A DNA stretch of 64,000 bases from Photobacterium swingsii (GCF_024346715.1 NZ_AP024852.1:620001-684000), one strand, 5' to 3'; counted from the first letter of the stretch, positions 24,355 through 34,319 are shown. Notes: generated by a model from the sequence alone, not told the origin. Program-made: numbers and translations.

Positions 24355-26425
24355 GCGATTACAGGATCTCACGAAACAAGGCGTACTGCGTCCGCTCGAT
24401 TATCAGTTTGCTAAATTTATCGCGCAACGAGTTGGCGAATCGTATCATGAGTACCACGACTTGGTTGCCCTGTTGGCGGCATGGGTGAGCCATGAATTAG
24501 GCAAGGGGAATGTCTGTTTAGTGCTGGATGAAAAAAGCACTAAACGCGTGATGGATTTACCCATTAAGTACTCGGTAGCTTTGCTTGAAGGGTTACCTGA
24601 TTTTAACCGTTGGGCGACGATTTTAGCTGAGTTGCCTGTGGTATCGGATGGGCAATCGGCCACACCGTTAGTGCTTACTGACCAGCGCCTCTATCTGCAC
24701 CGTTACTGGCATTTTGAGAAAATTGTCGCGCAGAAGCTTACTAATACAGCGCAAGCCGCAGCGCCAAGTGCATTGGCGAGTGATATGACAGCTGTACTTG
24801 ATGCCTTATTCCCACGGACTTATGGCTTCTTATACGAAGCGCTAGCGGCATTTAAAGGCCGTGAGACAGATACGCCACAAGCACGTCGAGAACAGGTTTG
24901 CGATAAGCTCGATGTGATAGCGCCAGCCGCTCTGGATTGGTCGGCGATTGATGCTGTCTTACAACAAGCATCTCAAATTGGTGACTTGGCCGCGTTAGAT
25001 AAGTTAGTACCCACTTCTGCTTGCTTGAATTGGCAGAAGGTGGCGGCTGCGATGGCGTTAACACGTCAGTTTGCCGTGATATCGGGTGGTCCAGGAACAG
25101 GTAAAACCACCACAGTGGCGAAGTTATTAGCGGCCTTAGTGATGGAAGTGGATTTAACCGCAGGGCAAGAAGCACCAACGATAAAGTTGGTGGCCCCGAC
25201 CGGTAAAGCGGCCGCACGTTTGACGGAATCTATTGGCTCGGCGGTGAAATCACTCTCGGTGGATGCCATAGTCAAAGAAAATATCCCGACGCAGTCGAGT
25301 ACCATTCATCGGTTATTAGGTGCTATCCCAAATAGTGTTGATTTTCGTCATCATCGTGATAACCCATTGCACTTAGACGTGCTGGTGGTTGATGAAGCTT
25401 CGATGATTGATTTACCTATGATGGCTCGTTTGCTTGATGCTTTGCCGCCACATGCAAAATTGATTTTGCTGGGGGATAAAGACCAGCTCGCTTCAGTCGA
25501 AGCAGGGGCGGTGCTGGGGGATATTTGTGCCTTTATTGATCAAGGCTATAGCTCGCAACAAGCCACACAGCTGAATCAGCTAACGGGCTATCAGTTGTCA
25601 TCAGCGCAGCAAGGGGTTAGCACTGTTGCTGATAGCTTATGCATGTTGAGAAAAAGTTACCGCTTCCATGCCAAATCTGGGATTGGTCAGTTAGCGAAAG
25701 CCATTAACAGTGGCAAGCCTCAGCTGGTGGATCGTGTTTGGGAGCAAGGTTTTGCGGATATTCGTAATTATCCGTTATCAGCGGATAACTACCAAACCTT
25801 GATTAAAATGACGGTGAATTTTTACCGCGATTATTTAGATCTCATTGAGCAACAAGCCTCACCGTCTGACGTGCTGGCTGCATTTTCACAAGTACGTTTG
25901 TTGTGTGCACTACGAGAAGGCGATTTTGGTGTACAGGGCTTAAATCAGCGTATTGAGCGAGGGTTAGAGCGCGCAGGAAAAATCAGCACCAGTGATGATA
26001 CTTGGTACCTTGGTCGCCCTGTGATGATCACCCGCAACGATCATGGTTTAGGCTTGTATAACGGTGATATTGGTATCGCCATGTATGAACCAAGCAATGG
26101 CTCAAATGATGGTGCAAGCACACCTCGACTGCGTGTGTATTTTGAAATGCCCGATGGCAGTATTTATGGGGTGTTACCAAGCCGCTTGCCAGAGCATGAA
26201 ACTGTGTATGCGATGACAGTCCACAAATCACAAGGCTCTGAGTTTGCTGATACCTTGATGGTGTTACCGAAAGATTATAGCCCGATCTTAACACGTGAAT
26301 TAGTGTATACCGGCGTGACGCGTGCCAAGGCAAGGCTACACTTTTTTGCCCAGCCGGATGTGGTGACCCGCGCAGTACGTATCAGCACGGAACGTGCTAG
26401 TGGATTAGCCCGCTTATTAAGCTAA
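24347..26425 (+). CDS. recD: Exonuclease V (RecBCD) alpha subunit
   Basis: RecD, 692 residues, is the 5'-3' helicase of RecBCD. Walker A SGGPGTGKT lies at about 246-254, Walker B is VLVVDEASMID, GDKDQLASVEAGAVLGD follows, and the C-terminal helicase motif is YAMTVHKSQGSEF then LVYTGVTRAK. It is longer than E. coli RecD, with extra residues in the N-terminal part. ATG 24347 overlaps the recB stop by 8 bp and has GGAGAG upstream, so the two are translationally coupled. The longer frame from 24329 begins inside that ribosome site. Confidence 0.95.
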   Translation: MLKRLQDLTKQGVLRPLDYQFAKFIAQRVGESYHEYHDLVALLAAWVSHELGKGNVCLVLDEKSTKRVMDLPIKYSVALLEGLPDFNRWATILAELPVVSDGQSATPLVLTDQRLYLHRYWHFEKIVAQKLTNTAQAAAPSALASDMTAVLDALFPRTYGFLYEALAAFKGRETDTPQARREQVCDKLDVIAPAALDWSAIDAVLQQASQIGDLAALDKLVPTSACLNWQKVAAAMALTRQFAVISGGPGTGKTTTVAKLLAALVMEVDLTAGQEAPTIKLVAPTGKAAARLTESIGSAVKSLSVDAIVKENIPTQSSTIHRLLGAIPNSVDFRHHRDNPLHLDVLVVDEASMIDLPMMARLLDALPPHAKLILLGDKDQLASVEAGAVLGDICAFIDQGYSSQQATQLNQLTGYQLSSAQQGVSTVADSLCMLRKSYRFHAKSGIGQLAKAINSGKPQLVDRVWEQGFADIRNYPLSADNYQTLIKMTVNFYRDYLDLIEQQASPSDVLAAFSQVRLLCALREGDFGVQGLNQRIERGLERAGKISTSDDTWYLGRPVMITRNDHGLGLYNGDIGIAMYEPSNGSNDGASTPRLRVYFEMPDGSIYGVLPSRLPEHETVYAMTVHKSQGSEFADTLMVLPKDYSPILTRELVYTGVTRAKARLHFFAQPDVVTRAVRISTERASGLARLLS

Positions 26426-26453
26426 TGCTAGTCCCATCAGGTTAAAACATTGA

Positions 26454-26477
26454 CAACGCCAGCTTGTGCTGGCGTTG
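26454..26477. terminator. Bidirectional terminator between recD and argA
   Basis: Perfect 10-bp stem CAACGCCAGC/GCTGGCGTTG with a TTGT loop between convergent genes. Confidence 0.8.
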
Positions 26478-26489
26478 TTGATCATAGGA

Positions 26490-27815
26490 TTATAATTCTA
26501 GAGTGAGAATTTTAGAGCGGCGTTGGAAGTTATACAGGGCTTGTTTTTCCATGGGCAGTTGCTCGACTTTTGACTCCACAAAGCCTTGTTCTCTGAACCA
26601 ATGTAAGCTCTGGGTGGTTAACACAAACAGTTGCTTTAAGCCTTGCTCTTTAGCCTGCTGACGCAAGCGGTTAAGCAGTAAGGCCCCACGATCACCATCA
26701 CGAAAATCAGGGTGCACCGCCACACAAGCCATCTCGGCAATTTTATCGTCAGGGAAGGGGTATAGTGCCGCGCAGCTAATGATCAAGCCATCGCGCTCAA
26801 TAATGGTAAATAGCTCAATTTCTTGCTCTAGCTGTTCACGAGAACGACGCACCAAAATACCTTGCTGCTCCAGTGGACGAATAAGATCTAAGATCCCTCC
26901 GATATCATCAATACCCGCCGTACGGACTTTTTCCGCGCTGGCCATCACGATTTGAGTACCAATACCATCTAGTGAGAAGAGTTCTTGGATTAACGCTCCG
27001 TCTTCCTTGTAGCTGATTAAGTGGCTACGTGGCACACCTGCACGACAGGCACTGATCGCGCCGCGTAAAAAACGTGCCGTCCCACAGCCATCTTGTTCGG
27101 CGGAGACGAGTCGTTGTAATTCAGTTTCAGCCTCGTTGGGCAGTAGCTCTGAAATGACGTTATTTTGAAGGTCGATCACACCTTGCTCAGAACAGAAGCC
27201 AATGAGCTTATCAGCCTTTAACTTTATCGCGAGTTGTGTCGCTACTTCTTCAGAGGTGAGGTTAAAACATTCACCCGTGACTGAACTCGCGACAGGACCA
27301 AGCAAGACAATGGCATTTTGGTCGAGTTGGCGATGAATACCATCGCAATCAATTCGGCGGATACGCCCGCTGTGAGCATAATCTACACCTTCATTGATCC
27401 CTAGAGGTTGGGCGATGATGAAGTTGCCACTGACGACGTTGATTTGTGATCCCGCCATCGGGGTATTATTGAGCCCCATGGAAAACCGAGCGGTAATATC
27501 AAGCTGAAGCAGCCCAGCAGCTTGTTTTACGATATTTAGAGCTGGTTCATCGGTGACACGAATGCCTTGGTGATATGGTGTTGAATAGTCATGTTTTTTT
27601 AGCAATTGATTGATCTGAGGGCGGGCGCCATACACCACGACAATGCGCTGCCCTAGACTATTTAACAGTGCAATATCGTTGACGATATTGGTAAAGTTGG
27701 CATCATCTATGGCTTCGCCGCCAAGCATGACAACAATTGTCTTGCCGGTATGAGCATTGACGTAGGGAGCAGATTGACGGAATCCTTTGACAAGTTCAGT
27801 ACTGCGATTTTTCAA
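26490..27815 (-). CDS. argA: Amino-acid N-acetyltransferase (N-acetylglutamate synthase)
   Basis: ArgA makes N-acetylglutamate, the first step of arginine synthesis, and is feedback-inhibited by arginine. The N-terminal amino-acid-kinase-like domain ([38 protein letters not shown]) is followed by a GNAT acetyltransferase domain ([22 protein letters not shown]). The best start is TTG 27815, giving 441 residues beginning [14 protein letters not shown] as in E. coli and Vibrio; the frame continues up to another TTG at 27860 without a ribosome site, and no in-frame ATG exists between them. Confidence 0.93.
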   Translation of the reverse strand: MKNRSTELVKGFRQSAPYVNAHTGKTIVVMLGGEAIDDANFTNIVNDIALLNSLGQRIVVVYGARPQINQLLKKHDYSTPYHQGIRVTDEPALNIVKQAAGLLQLDITARFSMGLNNTPMAGSQINVVSGNFIIAQPLGINEGVDYAHSGRIRRIDCDGIHRQLDQNAIVLLGPVASSVTGECFNLTSEEVATQLAIKLKADKLIGFCSEQGVIDLQNNVISELLPNEAETELQRLVSAEQDGCGTARFLRGAISACRAGVPRSHLISYKEDGALIQELFSLDGIGTQIVMASAEKVRTAGIDDIGGILDLIRPLEQQGILVRRSREQLEQEIELFTIIERDGLIISCAALYPFPDDKIAEMACVAVHPDFRDGDRGALLLNRLRQQAKEQGLKQLFVLTTQSLHWFREQGFVESKVEQLPMEKQALYNFQRRSKILTLEL

Positions 27816-27978
27816 AGTTAGACATCCATGTGTGACTTTTGATAGTCCCAGTGTCGCCAATTATTTTTTTTGCTTCAAGATCTCGTTATCGATTCATGAA
27901 TAATTATTTTTTTATCGAACGTGATACTTAATGTACCGAGTAGATAAAGGTTAGACGTCAGTATTTTTTGACCGAGTT

Positions 27979-28368
27979 ATGACTAAAGCAGCCCCGAAAC
28001 AAAAATCAGCGAAAAAGCGCCTGCAAACGACTTTCTTACTGGGAGTGATTGCTTGTGGAACCACTATGGTGGGGTTGGTGACCACAGGTGTGGTGCCCTA
28101 TGCATGGTTACTGCCTGAGCCGCCTGTTAATATTGATGGAGTATGGACAGAGCAGGCTGTTGCTGAGTACGCCTCGGACAGTTTTGAGTTACGTCCCGAT
28201 GGTGTTTATGTTAACGGGCGAGTTGTCAGTACCCATTATGACTGGGATGGTAATACCCTGAGCTATCAATTTGGCGATGACATGTATGAATACGTTTATT
28301 ACTCAGGTCAGTTTATGCGTAAATCTCCGCTACATTACACCTCGATGTTTAGCCGACAAGTACTATAG
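27979..28368 (+). CDS. DUF2850-like membrane-anchored protein
   Basis: A 129-residue protein with a basic N-terminus (KQKSAKKRLQ), one membrane segment (about 17-37) and a C-terminal domain with VNIDGVWTEQAVAEYASDSFELRPDGVYVNGRVVSTHYDWDG split across family blocks. It resembles the Vibrionaceae family DUF2850, which as I recall sits next to argA in Vibrio. The C-terminal part should face the periplasm. Function unknown. Confidence 0.7.
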   Translation: MTKAAPKQKSAKKRLQTTFLLGVIACGTTMVGLVTTGVVPYAWLLPEPPVNIDGVWTEQAVAEYASDSFELRPDGVYVNGRVVSTHYDWDGNTLSYQFGDDMYEYVYYSGQFMRKSPLHYTSMFSRQVL

Positions 28369-28801
28369 GATGTAAATTCCGCAAGGGAATAATTACGCAT
28401 TTTAAAATACCAACATGTAGCAAGGCTATATTTAATTCTTTGAATTAAGTTTTAATTGAAATGAGAAGGTTGGGTTAAAACTGACTCTGTTTTAGCTGGC
28501 TAGAGTACGATGTTTAATATTATTTATAATTGGTATTTAGTTTTCCCCTTTTAAATAGAAAGCAGCATATTTTCTTTAATTTTTATGTTGGTGATTTTTA
28601 TTTTATTCAAATCAGTTACTTGTGGTGTTTTCCCTATACGTTTCTCTCCTCTTTTTAATATAAATCTTGCTAGCCATTGAATTAATATATAACTCGAAAC
28701 TTGTTTCGTATGCCTAAATTTGTAGAATTAATTATATGAGTGTCATTAATTTGACTGGTTAGTTTTTATAGGTATATCTTTTGGGTATATTGAAGTGCGG
28801 C
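28369..28801 (+). other. AT-rich non-coding stretch before the tad genes
   Basis: This 433-bp region is distinctly AT-rich compared with its flanks and holds no convincing open frame, RNA or terminator. Its only supported feature is a promoter at its right end. It marks the left edge of the tad island. Confidence 0.5.
28751..28778 (+). promoter_or_regulatory. Candidate sigma-70 promoter for tadEFG
   Basis: TTGACT (28751-28756) and TATATC (28773-28778) are 16 bp apart, so a transcript would start about 17 nt before the tadE ATG. Confidence 0.5.
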
Positions 28802-29275
28802 ATGAAATATAATTATCATCGACAAAAAGGGATTGCGAGTATTGAATTTGCCCTTGGGTTCATTGTCTTATGGTTTATTACCGTCATGATTATGGATATA
28901 GGGCTAAGAAACTATACTGTGGCGGTTGTTAATTTTGCTGCGTCTGAAGTGACAAGAGACATCAAAGTCTTAGAAATTGATAGTGAAGATAAATTTGAAA
29001 AAGAATTTAGAAAGAAACTGAAGGAAAACGCCTTTTCATTGTGGGGGGTAATGAGTCAAAACGATGAGTTTATCGTGGATATGAAGTTATACCCCAATAT
29101 AGCCGCATTAGCCCAAGATCATTACATTAAAACACAGCATGCATCTCAAGCGCCTATCGCGTCTTACCAATTAACATATAACTACAAGCCATTGATTCGT
29201 TTAGGTAGCTATACCTCGTTTCCTATTCACCGTGAAGTTATTGCTGTACAAGAATTTGCTCGTCGAGAGGTTTAA
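28802..29275 (+). CDS. tadE: TadE-like pseudopilin
   Basis: A 157-residue protein with a class III type IV prepilin-like N-terminus: KG followed by IASIEFALGFIVLWFITVM, with Glu at position +5 after the presumed cleavage site and one membrane helix. TadE and TadF are minor pseudopilins of Flp/Tad pili, cleaved by the TadV prepilin peptidase. ATG 28802 places KG at residues 8-9; an upstream TTG at 28781 is possible but less likely. tadF and tadG follow. No flp, tadV, rcp or tadA gene is in the window. Confidence 0.8.
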   Translation: MKYNYHRQKGIASIEFALGFIVLWFITVMIMDIGLRNYTVAVVNFAASEVTRDIKVLEIDSEDKFEKEFRKKLKENAFSLWGVMSQNDEFIVDMKLYPNIAALAQDHYIKTQHASQAPIASYQLTYNYKPLIRLGSYTSFPIHREVIAVQEFARREV

Positions 29276-29279
29276 ATAC

Positions 29280-29870
29280 GTGGTGTTTATAAATCCAATG
29301 CCCCACCAAAAGGGCTCTGTGGCAATCGAGTTAACATTCGTATTGGGTGCTTTGGCAATGTGTATGATGTTTGCTGGGGATTTGGCTGCAAAAATGACGA
29401 TTCAAGGTGAGCTAGATAATTTAAGTTATTCGATGGTCAATATTGTTCGTGATCGTAGTGCGCTATATTCATCTCCTCAATCAAAAAAAGTAAGAGAACA
29501 CTTGTTGCCAGAAGATGTCGATCAAATTGATCGCATTGTAAAAAGTACATTATCACGGCAAAGAGTTGGCTTTGATGAAAGTAAATACGCGTTAATTGTT
29601 GAAGAGGCACACTTTAAGAAACAGACCAAGAAGGCTGAGTTTTTACATAATATGCCAAAGGCTAATTATAGAGGAAATAGTAAATTAGGCTGTAAGCCAT
29701 CAGATAAGTCTGAATTTACGGCACTCACACCTTATACCAATAAAAAACGCTATATGCCTATGTATAGAGTGACGGTATGTTATGAAAGCCCTGACTTATT
29801 TCAGCGTTTTACTCAATCATCTGAATCACCCATTGTTATTCGCTCTTCCAGTATTAATGTAGGCCGCTAA
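29280..29870 (+). CDS. tadF: TadF-like pseudopilin
   Basis: A protein of about 196 residues with a prepilin-like segment QKG then SVAIELTFVLGALAMCMMFAGD, again with Glu at +5. The rest is a hydrophilic domain with NIVRDRSALY and KRYMPMYRVTVCYESPDLF, fitting TadF. Tandem GTG codons at 29280/29283 have GAGAGG upstream and are the best starts; ATG 29298 gives a shorter leader but has no ribosome site. It begins 4 bp after tadE, and tadG follows 2 bp after its stop. Confidence 0.78.
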   Translation: MVFINPMPHQKGSVAIELTFVLGALAMCMMFAGDLAAKMTIQGELDNLSYSMVNIVRDRSALYSSPQSKKVREHLLPEDVDQIDRIVKSTLSRQRVGFDESKYALIVEEAHFKKQTKKAEFLHNMPKANYRGNSKLGCKPSDKSEFTALTPYTNKKRYMPMYRVTVCYESPDLFQRFTQSSESPIVIRSSSINVGR

Positions 29871-29872
29871 TT

Positions 29873-31612
29873 ATGCATTCTTTCAAGCGACAGTCAGGTG
29901 TGGCTGCAATTTGGTTCGTCTTAATCTTTATTGCGCTTGCGAGTTTGACGGCACTCGGTGTTGAAGGCGCCCGCTACTTGAATAATAAAGCCCGTCTGGG
30001 AGATGCACTTGAAACGGCTTCTTTGTTGCTGGCTGCTCAAGAAGCGAAAGAGGGCGATGATGTAAAAAATCAAGCGCTAGTCACGAAAGTTGCGAGAAGT
30101 TATTTACCTGATGCAGAGTCTACTTTACCAGAGCTAAAAATTTACTATAAGAGTGGTGAAGAGCAGGTAACCATAGATAAAAAAGAGCACACGGTTGAAT
30201 ATCTGCAGTATAAAGTTGCGGCATCAACAGAGCATGATTCTTGGATGGATATGGTAAGCGTACCGTCATTTGATGAAACTCAGAATATAAGTAATTTCGC
30301 TGCGGCGAAAAAAATTGCAATTAAGTCTGGAGTCAGTGATGCTTTTTTAGTTATGGATCATTCTCTTAACATGAATAGCAATACATGTCAGATTAAATAC
30401 CCAGGTAGCAATATTTATAAACACCAGACGGCAAAATTATTTATAGCACACCAATTAGCCCATGAATTCATCAATCGTAAGCAGGGGATCTCGGTTGATA
30501 AGAGTAAAGAGGACGTTGAACCGATTGAAGGTAATGTAGCCGTTTTCCCTTTTGATACTCGTACATCTAATTATTCAAATGATCAATCAGGCAGTCGTAA
30601 CTTGCCGCTTTGCCAAAACCATCTTGATTTTTACAGTGAGAGCGAAGAAAACCGTATTAATGGGACGGGGGTTGATAAAGGTTTTGGTGAAATTGACTGG
30701 AACCACCAAAATATTAAATGGTTAACCATGGGTGAAGCATTAAACCGAAAAGATGCGATTGGTACCTATGTTAATGAAACTTACAACCTTCAAGGCACCA
30801 TGGGTCAATGGCTACCTGATGCTGAGAAGCATATTGATTATAGAGACACCGTAAACTCTATTGCGAGGCGTAATTCTTTAGCTGATACGTCACGAGAATC
30901 AAACCTAATGGCGTTTCCTGATAATCGCCTTTGTCGTGGCAACTTTATGACAGTATCGATTACCAACCCTAAATTTAATACAGAAAAAAATAAGGTAAGT
31001 GGATATTTAGGATTAATTAACTCATTTACTTCTAATTCGCCAATCACTCAAAGTAGTGCTCATCAGCCAGGGAGTTACATTGGCGGTTGGAGTGCATCAT
31101 ATCAAGGTATTCTACAAGCACTGAATGACTACCACCATCATGGGGACAAAGAGAAGCAGTCGACAATGGTTGTTATTTTAGGTGGTGGGGATCGACCAAA
31201 TCTTAGTGATGATGTGCGGTATAAGAATGGGGAGGTCATCGATCACTCGAATATATTGCAAAAGCTGAGTGAGCATGGCTTGTGTGAGAAAATTAAGAAT
31301 GATTACCCTAAACTGAACTTGTTTGCGATTGGAATTGATGTTGATCCCAAACGATTAAAAGGTGTGACCAAGAGCATGGGAGGCTGTATTGATGATGCTA
31401 ACACCTCGATGATAGATCACAAGGCAGCCACTGGTACAACAGGATCAACCGATATTTGCTGGGGAGGTACTTCTCCCGTCGGTACCGGCTTTTCTCTTAC
31501 AGGCTATGGTATTTCGACGATTAGCGCCATTGTCAGTGCTGGATTAAATGCTGGGGGAGCGGCTGGAAAAAAAGAAGAGATTGGCAGTATTCATGACCGT
31601 CGTGCGAAGTAG
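29873..31612 (+). CDS. tadG: TadG-like protein with N-terminal anchor and vWA-like region
   Basis: A 579-residue protein starting with a TadE/TadG-type membrane helix (SGVAAIWFVLIFIALASLTALGVEGARYL split over residues 8-36); the +5 position is Trp, not Glu, so it is probably an anchor rather than a cleaved pseudopilin. The remainder looks von Willebrand A-like: AFLVMDHSLNM in the MIDAS position (DxSxN, degenerate), TMVVILGGGDRPN and LNLFAIGIDVDP. TadG proteins are thought to anchor or assemble Flp pili. The start ATG follows tadF by 2 bp. A weak hairpin lies downstream. Confidence 0.75.
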   Translation: MHSFKRQSGVAAIWFVLIFIALASLTALGVEGARYLNNKARLGDALETASLLLAAQEAKEGDDVKNQALVTKVARSYLPDAESTLPELKIYYKSGEEQVTIDKKEHTVEYLQYKVAASTEHDSWMDMVSVPSFDETQNISNFAAAKKIAIKSGVSDAFLVMDHSLNMNSNTCQIKYPGSNIYKHQTAKLFIAHQLAHEFINRKQGISVDKSKEDVEPIEGNVAVFPFDTRTSNYSNDQSGSRNLPLCQNHLDFYSESEENRINGTGVDKGFGEIDWNHQNIKWLTMGEALNRKDAIGTYVNETYNLQGTMGQWLPDAEKHIDYRDTVNSIARRNSLADTSRESNLMAFPDNRLCRGNFMTVSITNPKFNTEKNKVSGYLGLINSFTSNSPITQSSAHQPGSYIGGWSASYQGILQALNDYHHHGDKEKQSTMVVILGGGDRPNLSDDVRYKNGEVIDHSNILQKLSEHGLCEKIKNDYPKLNLFAIGIDVDPKRLKGVTKSMGGCIDDANTSMIDHKAATGTTGSTDICWGGTSPVGTGFSLTGYGISTISAIVSAGLNAGGAAGKKEEIGSIHDRRAK

Positions 31613-31667
31613 TCGGTGAATAAAAATACTTAGACATAAATACTGACCTGCTTTTTACAAACTCAAT

Positions 31668-31690
31668 AGCTCGTTTTCTGGCGAGCTTGT
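31668..31690 (+). terminator. Possible terminator after tadG
   Basis: AGCTCG/CGAGCT stem with an 8-nt loop, followed by TGTTAT. Short stem, weak T-run. Confidence 0.45.
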
Positions 31691-31730
31691 TATACTTGTT
31701 GTTGATTTCTTTAACCTATATAGGCTTTTT

Positions 31731-32840
31731 GTGTTTCGTCATTTTACTATTGCAGTGTGCATTATTGGTTTGGCTGGTTGTGCTAAACCCACCGATAGAG
31801 GGCAGCAGTACCTTGATGGTGATTTCGAGCAAGTCTTGAATCAGGTTGAATCGGTAAACTCGGATAAAGTCCGAGATTACAGTCAATTTGATGCACAGAT
31901 GACGAAAGTGATTGAGCGTTCGCCATCAATGGCAGAGAAGTATTTTCCACTTTATAACCAAATTCAGAGTTGGGCTGCGCACTCAGGTGATCCTGCTGAG
32001 TTAGCTAATTACGGTATTCAAGCTGCGCAAATGGGTGGCGGTGATGGTTATGGCAATGTGATGTTCACTGGTTATTTTTCGCCAGTGATCGAATTACGCC
32101 ACCAAGCAAACGAAACGTTTAAATACCCTGTTTATGGTATGCCAAAGTGTGATGGTAAGTGCCCTACGCGGGCGGAGATCAACAAAGGGGTATTGGCGGG
32201 TCAACAATTAGAACTCGGTTATAGTGCTTCTATGCTTGATGTTTTTATGATGGAAGTACAAGGCAGTGGCTTTGTCCATTTTGAAGATAATGATGAGCTG
32301 CAATATTTCGCATACGCAGGTAAAAATGGCCACCCTTACGTCAGTATCGGTCGTATTCTGATTGAGCGCGATGAAGTACCACGAGAGAAAATGTCGCTCA
32401 AAGCCATTTCAGATTGGGTGGGACAGCAAGATGAAGCCACTGTCCGCGAGCTGCTAGAGCAAAACCCATCGTATGTCTTCTTTAAGCCGCAAGAGAGCTT
32501 GGATGTAATGGGAACAGCGGGTATCCCACTATTAGCGCATGCATCTGTTGCAGCTGATCGTGAATACTTACCTATGGGCAGTGTGATCTTAGCAGAGGTC
32601 CCTCAGCTCGATAGTGAAGGAAACTGGAATGGTAAACATGTCCTGAAATTATTGATGGCCTTAGATACAGGTGGTGCAGTGAAGAAAAACCACCTCGACC
32701 TTTACCATGGTATGGGTGAGCAGGCGGGTATTGATGCTGGGCACTACAAGCATTTTGGACGGGTGTGGAAGCTAGGCTTACCGAATACGGCCACAGCCGA
32801 TCCTTGGCTTGTGCCTGCGCAGGCAATTAAGCCTGAATAA
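31731..32840 (+). CDS. mltA: Membrane-bound lytic murein transglycosylase A
   Basis: A 369-residue outer-membrane lipoprotein that cleaves peptidoglycan to 1,6-anhydromuropeptides. The lipobox LAGC puts the lipidated Cys near residue 17. Family blocks include VMFTGYFSPVIELRH, the MEVQGSGFVHFEDN segment and LMALDTGGAVKKNHLDLYHG, which contains the Asp region expected for catalysis. Translation begins at GTG 31731. tcdA follows in the same direction, as in E. coli. Confidence 0.94.
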   Translation: MFRHFTIAVCIIGLAGCAKPTDRGQQYLDGDFEQVLNQVESVNSDKVRDYSQFDAQMTKVIERSPSMAEKYFPLYNQIQSWAAHSGDPAELANYGIQAAQMGGGDGYGNVMFTGYFSPVIELRHQANETFKYPVYGMPKCDGKCPTRAEINKGVLAGQQLELGYSASMLDVFMMEVQGSGFVHFEDNDELQYFAYAGKNGHPYVSIGRILIERDEVPREKMSLKAISDWVGQQDEATVRELLEQNPSYVFFKPQESLDVMGTAGIPLLAHASVAADREYLPMGSVILAEVPQLDSEGNWNGKHVLKLLMALDTGGAVKKNHLDLYHGMGEQAGIDAGHYKHFGRVWKLGLPNTATADPWLVPAQAIKPE

Positions 32841-32925
32841 CGGGTTATTTCTTAGCAAACCCGCTGCCATTTTTATCCTTTGTTTGCCTTTTCCATCGCT
32901 TGAGCAAACTGGACAATTCTTAATA

Positions 32926-32946
32926 GAGCGCGTATAACACGCGCTC
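32926..32946 (+). terminator. Hairpin between mltA and tcdA
   Basis: Perfect 8-bp stem GAGCGCGT/ACGCGCTC with a 5-nt loop followed by ATTCTTTA. The T-run is interrupted, so it may only partly terminate mltA transcription. Confidence 0.5.
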
Positions 32947-32981
32947 ATTCTTTATCTGAACGACCTAGCAGTGAACATCCT

Positions 32982-33791
32982 ATGCGCGAATTAGATACCC
33001 CAGCCTCAGACAGTTATAACCAACGTTTTGGTGGCACACGTCGCCTTTATGGTAACAGTGAAGTAGAGATTTACCGTGCTGCACACGTTTGTGTGATCGG
33101 TATTGGTGGTGTTGGCTCATGGGCAGCAGAAGCGTTAGCGCGTTCAGGTATTGGTGAGCTGACCCTGATCGATATGGATGATGTCTGTGTGACGAACATT
33201 AACCGCCAAATCCATGCGATGACAGGCACTGTAGGTCAGAGCAAAATTGAAGTGATGGCGGAACGGATTAAGCTCATCAACCCTGAGTGTCAGGTCAATT
33301 TGATTGATGATTTTATTACGCCAGAGAACATTCGTGAGTACATCGATGGTCGCTACGATTACATCTTAGATGCCATTGACAGCATGAAGCCGAAAGCTGC
33401 TTTGCTGGCGCATTGTAAGAGTAATAAATATAAGGTAATCACTACCGGGGGCGCGGGTGGTCAAACCGATCCGACTCAGATTCAAATCACCGATTTGACC
33501 AAGACGATTCAAGATCCACTGGCGAAAAAACTGCGTGATACGCTGCGTCGTCATCATAACTTCCCGACGAATCCTAAGCGCAAGTTTGGTATTGACTGTG
33601 TGTATTCAACCGAGCAGTTGAAATACCCGCAAGCTGATGGTTCGGTGTGTAATATGAAAGCAACAGCGGAAGGACCAAAGCGTATGGATTGTGCGAGTGG
33701 TTTTGGTGCTGCGACTATGGTGACGGCGACCTTTGGTTTTGTTGCTGTGTCTCGAGTTTTACAAAAGCTCGTGCAAAAACACTTAAAATAA
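32982..33791 (+). CDS. tcdA: tRNA threonylcarbamoyladenosine dehydratase
   Basis: TcdA (CsdL, YgdL) is an E1-like enzyme that makes cyclic t6A at position 37 of ANN-decoding tRNAs. At 269 residues it has the nucleotide-binding loop CVIGIGGVGSWAAEALARSGIG, DMDDVCVTNINRQ and the ATGGAGG-like TTGGAGGQTDP block. The genes for its sulfur partners CsdE and CsdA lie just downstream on the opposite strand. ATG 32982 is the only reasonable start. Confidence 0.95.
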   Translation: MRELDTPASDSYNQRFGGTRRLYGNSEVEIYRAAHVCVIGIGGVGSWAAEALARSGIGELTLIDMDDVCVTNINRQIHAMTGTVGQSKIEVMAERIKLINPECQVNLIDDFITPENIREYIDGRYDYILDAIDSMKPKAALLAHCKSNKYKVITTGGAGGQTDPTQIQITDLTKTIQDPLAKKLRDTLRRHHNFPTNPKRKFGIDCVYSTEQLKYPQADGSVCNMKATAEGPKRMDCASGFGAATMVTATFGFVAVSRVLQKLVQKHLK

Positions 33792-33821
33792 TGGGTGTTG
33801 TTCACACTCTATCCAGAATAT

Positions 33822-33859
33822 AAAAAAGCGGCTGCGTAGTGATACGGAGCCGCTTTTTT
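33822..33859. terminator. Bidirectional terminator between tcdA and csdE
   Basis: A-run, AGCGGCT/AGCCGCT stem, then a run of six T residues; convergent genes on both sides. Confidence 0.85.
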
Positions 33860-33878
33860 GTTATTTAATTTGAAGTGT

Positions 33879-34310
33879 TCACGTGTTTGTAGCTGTCACT
33901 TTAATTTGCTCAACAATGGCTTTAAGCCCATTGCCACGTGATGGACTGAGGTGCTCAATTAAACCTAAATGGTCAAAATATCCATCAATATCAAAGGCCA
34001 AAATGGCATCCGCTGTTTTTCCTTCGTATGCAGCAAGCACCAAAGTAATTAAACCGCGCACGATGCGAGCATCTGAATCGGCGGCAAAATGAAACACACC
34101 GTTTTGATTATCGTGCGTTAACCAAACAAGGCTTTCGCAACCACTGACGGTGAGATCGGCGAGCTTAAATTCATCGGGTAATACGGGAAGCTTTTTGCCT
34201 AATTGAATCACGGTACGGTAACGATCTTCCCAGCCTTTTGCTGTTTGCATTTGCGCGACAATATCGTCAGCGGTGATTTCAGTCCCAAACGGGTGGTGCG
34301 GTAATGTCAT
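33879..34310 (-). CDS. csdE: Sulfur acceptor protein CsdE (SufE family)
   Basis: A 143-residue SufE-like protein that takes persulfide sulfur from CsdA and works with TcdA. The active-site Cys lies in TVSGCESLVWL, and ADSDARIVRGLITLVLAAYEGKT is the family block. The gene is 9 bp downstream of csdA on the same strand, so they form an operon. ATG 34310 follows an AAGGAAAGACC sequence. Confidence 0.93.
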   Translation of the reverse strand: MTLPHHPFGTEITADDIVAQMQTAKGWEDRYRTVIQLGKKLPVLPDEFKLADLTVSGCESLVWLTHDNQNGVFHFAADSDARIVRGLITLVLAAYEGKTADAILAFDIDGYFDHLGLIEHLSPSRGNGLKAIVEQIKVTATNT

Positions 34311-34319
34311 GGTCTTTCC

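Noticed and set aside
24852-25217. Minus-strand open frame of 121 codons
   Set aside because: Antisense to recD across its Walker A region; no family resemblance or ribosome site.
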